Below are positions 11,691 to 24,324 of a DNA stretch of 64,000 bases, piece by piece. The notes under the pieces were generated by a model that saw only the letters and a list, made by a program, of their open reading frames with translations, was not told where the DNA came from and did not search any database. Location: contig VCAZ01000036.1 in assembly GCA_005784505.1 (NCBI GenBank), forward strand, positions 2,941,376 through 3,005,375, written 5' to 3'. Origin of the DNA: Bagarius yarrelli (taxonomy: Eukaryota; Chordata; Actinopteri; Siluriformes; Sisoridae). Position 1 is the first letter of the stretch, and every line of letters starts with the position of its first letter. The position numbers and the translations under genes are program-made.

Positions 11691-12602
11691 TGAGTACCAT
11701 TTAGCGGAGAATGCAGGTTACTGAACATAATTTAAGACATAAAACTCCGGTTGAATATTCTTCTGTGCGTCCGTTATGACTGTCGTAAAGTCTGCCATTA
11801 TGACAGCTGAGATTCTACAGTGACATGAGGAACATGTACGTTCAGTCTTACAAGCAACAATCAAAAATTAGTGTCTAATCTCATCAAAATTATTGTGGCT
11901 AACTGAAGAAAATCGCAGTCACATGGCACAAACCTTTCTAGAAGTCTGGGGTGAGACTAGATCTGAAATATGACCAACTGACTGGCAAAGTTTTAAAGAA
12001 TTTTTGCTTTCTGTGAAATCCCCTTATTATTAAATCTTTTTAACATAATGACTATACGCATTCTTACAGCTTTACTCAAACGCTTTTAGTAGTAACCTAG
12101 TTATTACAAAGGTTTCCTCATTTTTGAAATTTTTTAATGTGGGAACATAGTGTGAGCAATTTTTAAAGAACACAGCAAGACGGTTGTACGGTGGAAGTTG
12201 CAGCAGATAAAGGGGTTTAGGAATTCAATTCAGGAATTCATTTTGTCTGATGTGTATCTTTACCTCTAATATATCATCAATTATCCAATAATTAAAGTAA
12301 ATATGATTAATGCTGCACAGTATGATGCAATGTAGAGTAATTTAAAAAAAAAGGTCAGGAGAGGGGGTCAGATTGTCTCCATTACTAGGATTATTAGATA
12401 GGGAAGTCACAACCCCTTCAGTGGGACGTGTAAACACAGAGTGGAAAGTCAAAATTTGGAGTGGATCAAAACCTTTTATCAAAGTTGTCCTAAAGTCAAA
12501 CCAATACCCAGTCTTGCTTAAGGACAATTTGATTAACTTTTTTGATCCACTTTAAATGTTAACTACCGTAGTTTGCACCCACGTTGGTGAATCTGTTAAA
12601 TT
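11691..12602. other. Intron sequence, nothing recognised
   Basis: AT-rich intron with no recognised gene or classifiable repeat. Confidence 0.4.
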
Positions 12603-12790
12603 TGCATTTATATTTGCAGCATTTGGCAAACGTCCTTATCCAGAGCCACTTACATTTATTTCTACAACTGAGCAATTGAGGTTTAAGGGCCTTGCTTAGG
12701 AACCCAGCAGTGGCAGATTGGTGGTGCTGGGAATCGAACCCCGATCTTCCAATTAGCAGTCCAACATCTTAACCACTGCGCTACCGTGCT
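12603..12790 (-). repeat. SINE type A, near full length
   Basis: Minus-oriented copy. The tail comes first as GCATTTGGCAAACGTCCTTATCCAG; the head ends with the B-box complement GGAATCGAACC and CTTAACCACTGCGCTACC. Well preserved. Confidence 0.9.
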
Positions 12791-13054
12791 TATGTTAGGA
12801 ACATAATCATATAAACTTTCCTTGAAGTTTCAGGGACAAAGGTCACTCGTTCTTCATTTGGACTTACAGACCCAAAGGCCACTCCTCCTTTACTTTGACT
12901 ACCTTACTGGGACTAGTACTGCTTTTCTGCCGGGGCTGGTATCAGATTTAGAGCTTAATAAAGTTCTGCAATGGTTGCAGAAGAGACCAGTGCTTTTCCT
13001 ACCATCAGGACAATAAGGGAAATTTAGGACAAAATGTGAGAAAGGAAGGGGAAG

Positions 13055-13236
13055 GGGAAGTAGTGGCTCAGTGAATAAGGTGTTGAAATGATACCTGGAA
13101 GATTTTAAATGACCTCTGTTGGGGCACTAAGCAAGGCCCTTAACCCCTAATTGCTCAGTTGAGTCTATGAAAGAGATAAATGTACACCCCTTTGGATAAG
13201 GCCGTCTGCTAAATGCCATCAATGTAAATGTAAATG
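13055..13236 (+). repeat. SINE type A, degenerate head
   Basis: The A-box-side segment AAGTAGTGGCTCAGTG and the tail TTTGGATAAGGCCGTCTGC are present. The B-box region has decayed (GATTTTAAATGAC in its place), so no internal promoter remains. Confidence 0.85.
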
Positions 13237-14392
13237 AGTACAAAGATTTAGACCCAAAAACCACAACTTAGACACAGAGACCACACCCACTTCTTAAAGG
13301 CTCTAAGGTCACCTTTTGATCAATCGAAACTCAGTAGCCCAGTGGTAAAAATGTACCGAAACTCCAGCCCAAATCCGATGCTAATATAGTCTTAATAAGC
13401 AGCACAGGCGCTTTCTTTCTGCCTTCTGCACAGTTTTCTCATCATTGTAATTTTCAGCCTGTGAAAGTTCCGTCTTTAGTAGTTTAGTAGTTTGCGTTTT
13501 TCAGCCTGAATAAAATTGCTCATTTCAAACAACTGACCTCTTTTTAAATAGGTGTCACATTTTTAATAGGTTACATTTAAAAAAAAAATGTGTGCTTCAC
13601 ACACCCCGGTTAACTTCTGTCCGAGAGAGTAGTTTTATATCTGGAGCTGCCTTAGTGTGGAGATATAAAAGAATATTACTCTCAGCAATTTTTTAACTAA
13701 ATGCTAAATGGAGGATTTCCTTTTTAAAATGCCCGGACTGTCTTTATCAAAGGCTCCACTCATTTATTTACGTCTCTTTACGTTTGAGGTTAACCTCCCA
13801 GGAGATACAGGCAGAAATGAGCACCGCCAAGCATGTTTGCTCGCTTATTTAAATGGCTTTTGTTCCATGCCTTTAAAATAGGCTACATCAGTGTCGGCCT
13901 ATACACAAAGCCTATTGTCTCTGGCTGTAATGTATTTTCCGTTAGGCGTTCGCCCGGAGACTTGCGCTGCTGCTTTTATCTAGCTCCATTTTTATAATTG
14001 ATTGTAGGGCGTGAAGTAAAACCCTAAACATCGCTTTAATATGGCTTTCTCCCGAAGTAGAGAGGTTGTTTTTTTATACATGTAAAGTTCGTTAACTTTA
14101 AAGTTTTAATTCTGCTAATTGCACATTGGTTGACAGTAAAGGTATTTTTTCAAAATTAATGGTAAGAACAATACTCTGGCACCTCTTTGGTTAGGGGTTC
14201 AAGTCCCACTACTGCCTTCTTGTACGGTGTCCCCATGATACAAGGGTATCCTCCGTTTATTTTATATTCCGTTTCCTCACTGGAATAAAGACTCTGAGCC
14301 GAAGGAAAGTGAGAAAAGCAGACAATAGGGGAAAGGAAAGAAAAAAAAAAGAGGAAAAAGGGGCAAGGAATAAATAGAAGTATGGTGATAAG
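13237..14392. other. Intron sequence, nothing recognised
   Basis: No coding exon was supported. The stretch 13850-14060 has higher complexity and fewer repeats than its surroundings. Confidence 0.4.
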
Positions 14393-14451
<59 letters not shown>

Positions 14452-14453
14452 GT
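14393..14453. repeat. (GATA)n microsatellite
   Basis: About 13 nearly uninterrupted GATA units followed by GGTAGGCAAGTAAG decay. The lack of interruptions suggests it may be length-polymorphic. Confidence 0.97.
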
Positions 14454-14984
14454 AGGCAAGTAAGAAAGGAGGCAGGAAGGACAGAAAGTGTGGTAGGAGA
14501 GGTTGCTATAGAGGTAGGACAGATAGATTTTCAGTATTAGTTTCTACTCATTACTCGATTTTTCTGCAGTCAGAGCTTTCGGTTCGGAGTCTCCTGAGCT
14601 TGAGTATTAAACCATACTTCATACAGAGCTCCGAGCTCATTAGTGTGCGGCTTCCGCTTCTTTTTACAGCCTCATACTTGCCTGTGTGTCTTAGACTGCA
14701 TCCGGTAGAGCACACAGTGCATCGCGTGGGTGTTTAAAGCCTTCTTGGGTTTGGGTTAAAACTTTACGTTACATTACAGTGATTGTATTTAGATGATTGC
14801 ATCATACACATGGCTTTACAGTCAGACAGACTGTGTTGGCTTCGGGGGGCGCCGGGGGTATGACGCAGTGTTGTTCTAATCAAACAGGTCCTTGTGGTAT
14901 AATGTCTCATGCTGCATTACTCGAACAGAACACTGTCTTTTCAGTATAAAATGTTTGAATCAAGTGTTTCCGCACTGTATGCCT

Positions 14985-15475
14985 TTTTCCTTCTTTCTCT
15001 TTTCAACCATTGTTCTCTTTCTTTATTTACACCTTTTTCCATCTATTATTTCAACTTGCCTTTTACATCCTTTTTTCTTTCCTTTGCACCATTTTCTACA
15101 TCTTACTTTCTTGCATTCCTCCCATTTTTCCCTTGCTTCTTTTTTATTCTCTCTTCCATCTAGTTTTTATCCTTCCTTACTATATCACTCTTGTCCTGCT
15201 TACCTTTGAGCATTTCTCCTTCCTTCCTTCCTTCCTTAATTTTTTCCTACCTCACTTCTGTCATTTATTTCTACCTGCCCTCCCCTTTCTTTATTCATTC
15301 CTCCTTCTTTAAAATTTCCCCACTTTCTTGCCTTCCAGCAGTTCTCTAATTCTCCCTCCTTCCTTCCTTCCTTTTCTTCCTTCCCTGCTTCTTTTCATCC
15401 TACATTACTTCCTTACTCCCTCATTTCTTTTCTCCTGCCTTTCTTTCTTTAAACCCTTCCTCCTTTCTCCCTTGT
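14985..15475. repeat. Pyrimidine-rich low-complexity tract
   Basis: CTTT/CCTT-rich DNA with CCTT runs (about 15217-15236 and 15359-15372). Phe/Leu/Ser-rich open frames in all three + frames arise from this bias. The flanking DNA, 14454-14984 and 15476-16117, shows nothing classifiable. Confidence 0.85.
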
Positions 15476-16195
15476 CTTGTGTGCATAGAACTGGTATAAA
15501 ATACCTGCACTGGCATTTTTATTGCAATATCAGAAGTGTTTGCACCAGAGCCTCTTCTAGTTCTTGCGCATTTCAAGCCCTCCAAGAATCAAGAAACTTG
15601 GGCAATTTTAACAAGATCTTAATTAATAAATTCATCTCATTGATTTCGTGCCACATCACAAAACCTGCCCTGAATGGTCAAGACCTTTTCAAAGTGACTC
15701 TGAACTTCAGCCACACATTTCCAAGTCCTTTTAGTTCATTTATTCTGAAACATCTTCTAGGCTATATTGATCCACCACTTCTATTAATAGATCTGGAAGT
15801 CCTCGGGGTCGGACACAGTCCTCCATTTCACTTACAGCTATGAAATCTGAGTGTACTGTTTGGTTTGTGGAAAGTCAATAAAATAGAGGCATTTATTTGT
15901 TGATTTTGGATGTGTAGCCAAAAAGTGGAAGCCACAGGTTATTTCCTGGTCTGAAAGTCAGACAGTGCAGCACTGAGAGTATAAAACAGAAGCACACAAA
16001 TAGTCATGGATGGTTTATTGCATAGCTGGACAGGATTTTAAAGAGAGTTTACCTGCTAATAATATTTGTTGGAAAAGTTTTAAATGTTAAAGTATATAAA
16101 GATAAAAATATAAATATTGAATCTGATGTGCTGATCTTATGTTTGAAATATATAACTATAGTCTTATATTTATGAGGAATTTATTAAGTTATTAC

Positions 16196-17030
16196 TAGGG
16201 GTGCGACGAGATAATAACGGCAAATAAGTGTAACCGAGCGTTTGTCACAGGTTCACCTAAATACTTGAATTTAACAAAATAAGGAACTAAAGCAGTCCAA
16301 AATATACTGAATTGTTTTAATACTTCCAGACATTTATACATTTTTTTTCCTGTCCTACCCTCTAGCGCGCATGACCACTCTCACCAAACTACGGCAAGCC
16401 TCGAGGTGAAAAATGCATTTACCCCCACACACACACAGAATGAGTGCTGACACTAAATGACCACGTCCAAACCCAATAAACAGTTTAGTCTGTTATATAA
16501 AAAAATGGCGAAAGAATGATACAAGACAGAGACAATATGCAAACAATGTAAGAAATTAATACTGTACACCTCTGCTAACACGATCGGCATCGCTATTAAA
16601 ACGGACAGTGCGTGTAATATGGATGTGGCTGTGCGCGAGGCAGAATTTAAGCCGCACATCAAAAGCTTCGCACACACGATAAACCTCGCTACACAAGCTG
16701 GACTTGTGTAGTGTTGCGTGTGTCTCATGTTTGTTCAGCCGGGTGAGACGCCTGGCTGTTTAACAGATGGCACCACATAAATTAATAATGAATGTGGCAA
16801 AAAACATTTTGTTAATTACCGCATATAATTCATTAAAATAGAAGTTTAATTTCATAAAATTGATTTTAAAATGCATTTTCAGCATTTGCATTTGTGTTTT
16901 TCAGTTGAATGAAAGATTTTTTTTTTCCTGTATTTTATCATTTAAGAATTTCTAAATAACTCGTCTCGTCTCGTTCTCATGAACCCAGTCTCGTCCTGTC
17001 TCGTGAAAGAAGTTTCTTGTCACAGCCCTA
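16196..17030 (+). mobile_element. hAT-family transposon, internally deleted
   Basis: An 835-bp element bounded by a perfect 8-bp target duplication GTTATTAC (16188-16195 and 17031-17038), the size typical of hAT. Its inverted termini are TAGGGGTGCGACGAGA on the left and, read in reverse complement from the right, TAGGGCTGTGACAAGA. Inside, the + frame 16601-16706 reads TDSACNMD, then FKPHIKSFAHTINLATQ. That pattern fits the conserved hAT transposase block with a TD..AN motif followed by FAHTLNL. The rest of the transposase is missing or decayed, so the element is non-autonomous. Confidence 0.9.
16601..16706 (+). pseudogene. hAT transposase remnant
   Basis: A 35-codon open stretch with TDSACNMD and KSFAHTINLATQAGL, closely resembling the hAT catalytic-domain block TDNAxN...FAHTLNL. 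Stops lie directly up- and downstream, and the BED-finger and C-terminal dimerisation regions are not seen. This is a remnant only. Confidence 0.8.
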
Positions 17031-17355
17031 GTTATTACATATGTTGGTGATTTTATATTTTGAATGAATGAAGCTATTTAAAAAAAGTATTTACATATGA
17101 TTTAGTTACAGTAAATCATAAAAGTATTATATTATATACATATTGGATAATGTAGGAAAAAAGAAGTCCACATTTTTTTCTTTTGTTAAATATTAAGCAT
17201 TATTATTATTTATTAAACTTTTTTAATTTATTGATTTATTTTTTTGGAAAGGAAAGGATATAGACAGAGGGAGGAAAGGAAAATGGGGAAAAAAAAGAAA
17301 TAAAAAAAGGAATAACAGAAAGAAAGTATGTAGATGAAAAGAAAACCGACACTTA

Positions 17356-17760
17356 ACTATTAAAAAGAAGTCCATAATTTATTTTATTATTTTAACTTTT
17401 TAATTTAGATTGATTTATTTTTTGGAAAGGAAGGATATAGACAGAGGGAGGAAAGGAGAAATGGGAAAAAAAAGAAAGAAGAAAAAAGGAAGTAACAGAA
17501 AGGAAAGTATGTAGATGGAAAAGAAAAACCCGACACTGATACGAGTCTGATATTATCATATTTAAAAATATAGCTACAGAATTTATATTTATAAAGGAAT
17601 TTATTATGTTATTACATACAGTGATTGTGAAATATTTTAAATAAAGAAATAAAGTTATTCAATATGAGTTAGTTATTGGACGTATTGGATAATTCAGAAA
17701 AGAATAAGTCAGTATTTATTTGTTTTGTTAATTATTAAAATGTATTTATTAATTTTTCTT
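17356..17760. repeat. Local duplication units 2 and 3 with empty hAT site
   Basis: 17362-17537 repeats the purine block of unit 1 (GGATATAGACAGAGGGAGG; GTATGTAGATG). 17540-17760 repeats the A/T-rich portion and contains the paralogous unoccupied target, reading ATGTTATTACATAC at about 17606-17619 where unit 1 carries the hAT element. Confidence 0.75.
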
Positions 17761-18585
17761 TGTTGACTGATTGATTTTTTTTGTTTTACTGTTTACTTCT
17801 TTAGTTTTTTGCTCATTTTATTTATTTATTTATTATCAATTTATTTATTTAGCTTTCTGAAATTCATCCTACAGTAACTGAGAGGAAGAAAAGCGTAATA
17901 GAAAAGCAATTCTGTTCGGTTACATAAGCTACTGCAGTGGACGAGCAGCATCAAAGCGCATCACACTCTCTCTTTGAACTGACAAGTTTGGATGGGATAT
18001 GATTTGCTTTGCTTTGGTGGATATGGTGCTGGTTTGTTTCCTGGTCTCAGCCCAGTGAGGAATGTCATGATTCTCTGGAGTAACTGATTGTTTTTTTTTT
18101 TCCTACTTCAACTTCCAAGACCAGCGTATAAGAGACCTGAGAAACAAAAGAATGCTGATCTGCAGTATATACACACGTATAGAGAAATGATACAAACAAG
18201 GATGAATTTTAGCTTCATTTATTTAATGGTTCGATTTTTTTTTTTTCATGTTTGTTTACTAATGAAAGTACTGTGTCTTTTTTTTTTTTTTTATACGATT
18301 TTATACGCCACAGGTCACGTTAGAAAAGAGTGAAAGGAGGAAGAGAGAAAAAAAAGAAATGGAACGGTCCAAAAAAAAAAGAAACAAAGTAAAAAGGAAA
18401 GGAAAGAAAGAAAGAAAGAAGTGGAAGGAGAGGTTGTTCTGAGGGAAGGGAGAGTGAGAAAGACAGAAAATAGAGAAAAGGAATGGATGTAATGGTAGGA
18501 AGTAATTAACGGGTGGGCAGATGAGAATAATGGAAGGGTGTCTATACCTTCCAATATAGACACAACGCCTGTCATTATTATTTAT
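17761..18585. other. AT- and purine-rich intron
   Basis: T-rich and TTTA-repeat DNA, followed by a GA-rich patch at 18330-18500. No gene was seen. Confidence 0.45.
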
Positions 18586-19400
18586 CTAAATCGAATCACT
18601 TCAGTAATACAATGAATCTAGAGTAATCTAATCTAAATCTAATCTGATCGAATTTTATTGATCGAAAAGTATCTGACCTGTATTAAATTACATCATTGTT
18701 GAATTACTAAAATATCTGACCTGAATTGAATCAAATTATTATTTTAATGAATTTAAAAGGGTAAGACCTAAATCAAATCAAATCAGTATTCGAATGAATC
18801 TAAAAGTATCTGACCTGTGTTAAATCACACCAGTGTTCAAATTGAACCTGAATCAAATTACATTAGTGTTAAAATGAAGATAAAAGGAATTGAACTGAAT
18901 CGAATTACATCAGTGCTGAAAGAATCTAAAAGGATCGGACCTGAATCGAATCACATCAGTGTTAAAATGAAGCTGAAAGGAAATGAACTGAATCGATTAC
19001 ATCAGTGTTGAAATGAATCTAAAAGGATCGGACCTAAATCGAATCACACCAGTGTTAAAAAGAATCTAAACAGGTCGGACCTAAATCGATTTCACATCAG
19101 TATTGAAATGAATCTAAAAGAATTGGACCTTAATTGAATAATATCAGTATTGAAATAAATCTAAAAGGATTGGACCTTAATCGAATCACATCAGTATTAA
19201 AATAAATCTAAACGGGTCTGACCTGAATAGAATCACAACAGTGTTGATGTGAATCTAAAAGGATTTGACCTGAATAGAATCACATCAGTGTGAAAATGAA
19301 TCAAAAATGACTAAACCTGAATCAAATCAAATCAGTGTTAAAATGAATCTTAAAAGAACTGAACTGTATCGAATTACATGAGTGTTAAATCATTAACATT
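18586..19400. repeat. ~47-bp minisatellite (AATCTAAAAGG...CAGTGTT unit)
   Basis: About 16 degenerate units, each containing GAATCTAAAAGGATCGGACC, AATCGAATCACATCAG and TGTTAAAATGA. The spacing is about 47 bp with indels. Divergence is highest at the left edge and lower in the centre (about 18880-19200). A 64-aa + frame inside it is a repeat by-product. Confidence 0.92.
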
Positions 19401-20344
19401 AAGTGAAACCAAACCGAATTTGAATTGAATCAAATTGGTGCTGAACTAAATCGTTTCATATCAAGAGTGAATTGAAACTTAATGAATCGTTTCTTGTTTA
19501 AGTTTTTTGTATCGTATCAGATAATATTTATGCCGACGATGCTGAAGAAAGTGAACTCACACTTCTAGGTCTCAGCATCTTTTTACCTTTGAGCTTAAAT
19601 CTTTACAAAACCACAATTATTTTCTCAAATAGACACATTCCATTCTAAAGCGTGTTAAAATTTTGGACGTCCACATTGTATTTTCGGGACGGTTTGCAAG
19701 CTAGTTTCATCATCCTCCCCACTAACTTTCCCTTTTTATGGGCATTGCAAGCATAATGAATAGCTTAGCCTACTTTTCAACTTTCACATGTCAAGGTTGT
19801 TCTAAGCAAATCCTAACGTTGGTTAATTAGACACTTTTTTCTCCGGCTATATTGTTCGCCAACAGCAGTGAGCCATTTTAATCAAAGAGAGCTAATTCCC
19901 TGATTTTGTAGTACGAGTGGCAGGTTCCCGCTGTGTACGAGCTCTACGTTCCAGGGTGTGTTATAAACCACACGCAGCTTCTCTGGCAGGGTTAAGACTC
20001 ATACCGACGTTTCTGCTAGTCTTGCCTTACAAGCGAATGCAGTTTAACAGCAAGCTTTCAAATCTATTGCACATTAGATTTGGCAGAAGTGAATTTTTTG
20101 CTTAAATACTATCACCATTTGAATATTGTTAGATTCGAAAGGGAAAAATTAGTTTGAAAAGGCTTGGAGGCTTTATTCTATTATTTTAATCGGTGTATAA
20201 AAAACGAGAAAAAAATCTGTGCATCAAATAAGATCCAATAAATATTTTTTTGCATTTATGTGTAAGATGTAAAATATTTTCAAAGATTCACCTTACGTTT
20301 ATCTATTTTTTAATACAACTAAGCAATTGGGGGTAATATGTTGA
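19401..20344. other. Intron sequence, nothing recognised
   Basis: Unique-looking intron with no supportable exon or repeat. Confidence 0.4.
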
Positions 20345-20520
20345 GAGGAAGTGGTGGCTCAGTGGAAAAGGTTTTTGACTACTAATATCAAGGTTGTGAG
20401 TTCAAGCCCCTGGACCACCGAGATTTACATTTAAGGTAAGTCCAACACCTACCACTTTTACCTACAGTGCAAATTGAAACATATGTAAGTCGCTCAGAAT
20501 AATGGTGCCTACTATAAATA
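20345..20520 (+). repeat. SINE type A, strongly decayed
   Basis: Head segment AAGTGGTGGCTCAGTG and GAGTTCAAGCCCC at the B-box position are recognisable. The middle block is replaced and the tail is reduced to ATGTAAGTCGCTCAG. An old copy. Confidence 0.65.
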
Positions 20521-22328
20521 TTAAGCAGTAATGTCTGTGTATTTTTATTGTTATTTTATTTTTTTTAATTATGTACAAAAAAACCCCCTCCCTCTCGTCC
20601 TTCTGAAGATCTAACATATAGGAAAGCGCTAACTTCCGTAAAGTTTTCGCAACTCTTTAGCGGTCACACTTTCACATTAGGACGCACGCTTTCACAGCCG
20701 ACATGATTCCTTTCTTCAATCAGCCTCTCCTGCCTGACACCTCATCAGGTGATATCAGAGCGAGCGCTCTTCTCCTGATCGCTGTCACTCCTGATTGCCT
20801 GCTACACTTCCTCGCTCTCGGCAAAAAGGCCTCCTTGTTTTAAAGCTAATTAAAAATTTAGAGTGCACGACCTTTTAAACTGATTATAGCAGCTGAAGTT
20901 TCCATCGCCTTCTCCTGTCCGCTGGGCGACTAAGAGATTGAGATAGACAGAGACACAGACTCGCAAAGAGCTTAAATAGAGTAGTAGGGAAAAAATCAAT
21001 AGTTCGGTGCGGTAGCGATGGAGCTAGTGCTAGTCAGGAAACTAACATCTTATCCTTTACTTGGTTGGAGATTTATTCATGTCTTTTTGTTTTCCAGGAT
21101 GGACGTTTCCTTATTGCAGTAATGTCCTAAATTCAGAAGCTCAGTCTTCTAATGAGACAGCCTTTCTGTGCTTGCTCCATGCACCAGACTTTCTTGATTA
21201 GCTGTTCTACTTGGCTATTTTTATTTTTTTTAAAACCTCTCGCTCAGTCCATTTTTTGGAACAGGAAAAAAATAATAAAACAACTCTCTCATCCACAAAA
21301 CCTATTTTCTTTTACGTAGTAATTAGGACAAATTATATTTAAGTGATATATCACAGGTTTAGGATTTTATTCTTTGTACTTTTTCAACTAGGACACACAG
21401 GTGGGAAAGGAGGTTTTATTACCACATTAGTCTGTTTAGTTAGCAGACGTAGCATCACTCAGCTAAACACATTACATATTTTTTTCCCAGCCGGTTTAAA
21501 AAAACACTTAATCGATCTGAGAAAAAAAAAAACAAGCGGCCGCATATTTACACGCCTGCGTCAAGAGTTCTACCATTACGCCGGCCATTTAAGCTGGAAA
21601 TCAGTGGCTGCCGCAGGACTGCCTCCAAAGCTCGTTTCGTTGCGTGTCACACTAAAGGGTCTTATTAGAGAACAACTCCTTTAGAAAGCTTCTTCATTGC
21701 CAGAGATGGTTCTACACCTTTGTTTTGTCAATCGCAGCGGAACATAAAGCAAACTGTTTCTCTCCGTGTGGCCGGGGTTAGAAATGAGGATTTAAAAAGC
21801 CACTGAAAAAGTATTTTATTGTAATAAGTCAACGTAAACAAGATAAGCATATAGTGCCACACAGTGTGTGAAGAACACTAAAGCTTAGGCTTGATGTAGG
21901 ATCAGTAGAGCTTATTAAAAGCAACAAGAATGTAGTTTTAAAATATGTGACATTGAAATTAAAATTTGACAACACCGGTAATACAGAAATCACCAACCGG
22001 GGGGTCATTTGTTTGTTGGAGTTGCTCCCTTCAAAAAACAAGGGGCAGGGCAAGTGACATTACCATGACATTACCTTGATGTAATAGACGGTGTTGATGG
22101 TGTTAAACTGCAACACCGGTAACACTGTTACCACCGTCTATCACATCAAGCCTACTGATCATTAATTAGTTAATGTGTTATAGGTGTTTACAAGGTGTGT
22201 TATAGGTGTTTACAAATGCTGATTTATTGGATAGTGGTTAGTTGTTGAGAACAACGGTAAAATTCACAACCTGTGCTGAAGATCCTCTGGGACTCGATCA
22301 GATGTGGTCACTTACAAGAAAAAGACAG
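20521..22328. other. Intron, unique; possible conserved non-coding island
   Basis: About 1.8 kb with little simple repeat. 20640-20990 and 21530-21680 are less AT-rich, the latter with a GCGGCCGC site at 21537. A 113-codon open + frame (21343-21684) has no family resemblance and no splice context I can support. No gene is called. Confidence 0.4.
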
Positions 22329-22507
22329 TACATTTATGGCATTTTCCAGACACCATTTAATCCAGAGCGACGTTCTTATTTGTACAACTGAGCAATTAGT
22401 GGTTAAGGGCCTTGCTCAGGGACCCAGCATTGGATTTTTGGTGATGCCGGGAATGTTACCCTTATCTTCCAATCTCCAACACCTCAACCACTGCACTATC
22501 ACTTCCT
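22329..22507 (-). repeat. SINE type A
   Basis: Minus copy: tail segment ATCCAGAGCGACG, middle block AAGGGCCTTGCTCAGGGACCC, head CCTCAACCACTGCACTATC. The B-box complement is mutated (GGGAATGTTACCC). Confidence 0.85.
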
Positions 22508-22745
22508 TAGTAGGCTGTAAGGTCCTTTCTTCCTTTGTTTCCTTATGTAATGCTTCTAAAAACCATTCGAGTCTCTCTAATGAGTAGTTCTAACTATCTA
22601 ACCCTAACCCTTTCTTCTGAGGAACAGATCAAAGACCCTCAGAGGGAGTGGGATTTTTATATTCCTCCAACGACTACACTCTTAACTATTCATGAGTGGA
22701 AATTGTAACCTTTTGTTATTCTCTATCTATGACTCACTACTGGGA

Positions 22746-22875
22746 GCTGGGTAGCTCGGTGGTTTGGATATAGTGGCCCCCGAGCAAGGCCCTTAACCCC
22801 TAACTGGTCTGTAGGATAAATTTAAGCTGCTCTGGATAAGGGCGTCTGGAAAATGCCAGAATTGTAAATGTAAAT
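22746..22875 (+). repeat. SINE type A, internal head deletion
   Basis: Starts GAGCTGGGTAGCTCGGTGG, lacks the B-box region, and continues at GGCCCCCGAGCAAGGCC to the tail CTCTGGATAAGGGCGTCTGG. It lies immediately upstream of another copy in the same orientation. Confidence 0.83.
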
Positions 22876-22883
22876 ATTTGTAA

Positions 22884-23062
22884 GACGGTAACACAATGCT
22901 GGGAAGTGGACTGCCAATGGGAGGATCGGGATTCGATTCCCAGCACCACCGAGTTGCCACTGCTGGCCCCCTGAGCAGGGCCCTTAACCCCCAATTTTTC
23001 ACTTGTATAAAAGAGATAAATGTAAGTTGCTCTGGATAAGCCAAATGCCGTAAATGTAAATG
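22884..23062 (+). repeat. SINE type A
   Basis: Second of a same-orientation pair. The B-box region reads GATTCGATTCCCAGCACC, and the middle block and GATAAATGTAAG are intact. The tail has lost the GGCGTCTG segment (GGATAAGCCAAATGCCG). Confidence 0.87.
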
Positions 23063-24324
23063 CTGTCTTTATCCGGATCTGTTCATTGTCCCAGATATCC
23101 ACCAGTTAAATCTAAGTGGGTGTGGCCTCACCTGAAACAGGACAATGGAGAAACTATTTAACTACTTACTGCAAATACTACTTAAAAAAAAAACCCTGTT
23201 TGAATTTCTGTTAAAGGATCGACTTACAAATGAAGCTTCTTTTATTCCGCGCACATGGAGCCTGATATAAAAACTTCAAATATATACACAGCTTTAATTC
23301 CCTCCCAGAATGTGGCCATCACAGAGGTTTTTAGGCATAATATCTAATATAGATATAAAAGTTTTATAGGCAAATAAATTTTGCTGTTAAATTATTAGGA
23401 TTGTAGCATAACGACATAAAATCTACATAACAGACAGTTGTGTTGAGTTACGTTCCGTGTTTTTATATAATCATTAAATGATTGTTATTAGCTAAAACTT
23501 CTAGAACCATAGTGGATCACAGATAATGTAAAAAAGACATTTGGTAAACTTTTATGTGGCTATGCAACTAGGTAGAACGTGTGATGTAACCAGAGCATCG
23601 ATGTAAAGTGTAACACTATTAATAAAATGTCCGTTAGAGTCAGAGACTTCGTAAACAACATAGGAACATAAGGTTAATAAACAAGCTAACGAAACAGATC
23701 GAAGTTTTTTCCCCATTATTCCAAGCCGACTCGTCAGGTTAGCAGGCTAGCTTTTGAGGCTGATTAATGATTTTGCAGTATACAAAAGAAGAATGGAGCT
23801 GCAATAAATTATAATGTTTTTTTGTTTTTTATAGACACAGGCTTATAACTCATTACCACAAAAAGTGCAGTTGAGAACAAAATATGAACCAAGCTATTGA
23901 TACTGGGACAGGCAGCAGTGGTGTTGGGGAGATGTTAGACAAGAGAAATGTAGAAAATTAGTGGACATTTAACAGCAGTAAACTTGAGCTCTTCTGAAGG
24001 AACAGTACCAAATGTATGTTTAGAAGGCTACGAGAAGTTGACAGATTTCATTAAGATTATTTGCATTAAAGTTACAACCGTTATCTAAGATCTGTTAATG
24101 GTGCTAAGTGATACTGGTTGTTGGTGGTAACAGTGGTAATTATGATTGGTTGTTGATGGGAAACATGGTGAACAGTAAATAAGTGTTGGAGAAAATAGTG
24201 ATGGTAACTATCAATAATTGGTCAGTAATTATCAGTAATTGGTCAGTAATTGGTAGTGATCAGTGATAGTGATCAGTGATTGGTCATTTGGACCAGTGGT
24301 AATTAGTGATTAACTCTTTGGGGG
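23063..24324. other. Intron sequence, nothing recognised
   Basis: AT-rich intron. From about 24110 there are short degenerate GGTAAT/CAGTAATTGG repeats leading into the minisatellite. Confidence 0.45.

Larger units (their letters stand above)
16118..17355. repeat. Local duplication unit 1 (hosts the hAT element)
   Basis: The flanks of the hAT element (16118-16195 and 17031-17355) are duplicated downstream. TTATATTTATGAGGAATTT on the left and the TTGGATAATGTAGG and AAGAAGTCCACA segments on the right all recur at about 17540-17730. The purine block at about 17250-17350 recurs at 17420-17537. Without the 835-bp hAT insert, the unit is about 400 bp. Confidence 0.75.

Noticed and set aside
21343..21684. 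113-codon + frame
   Set aside because: No recognisable domain, T-rich start, and it lies inside the cd276 intron without splice context. Kept only as a note for conservation testing.
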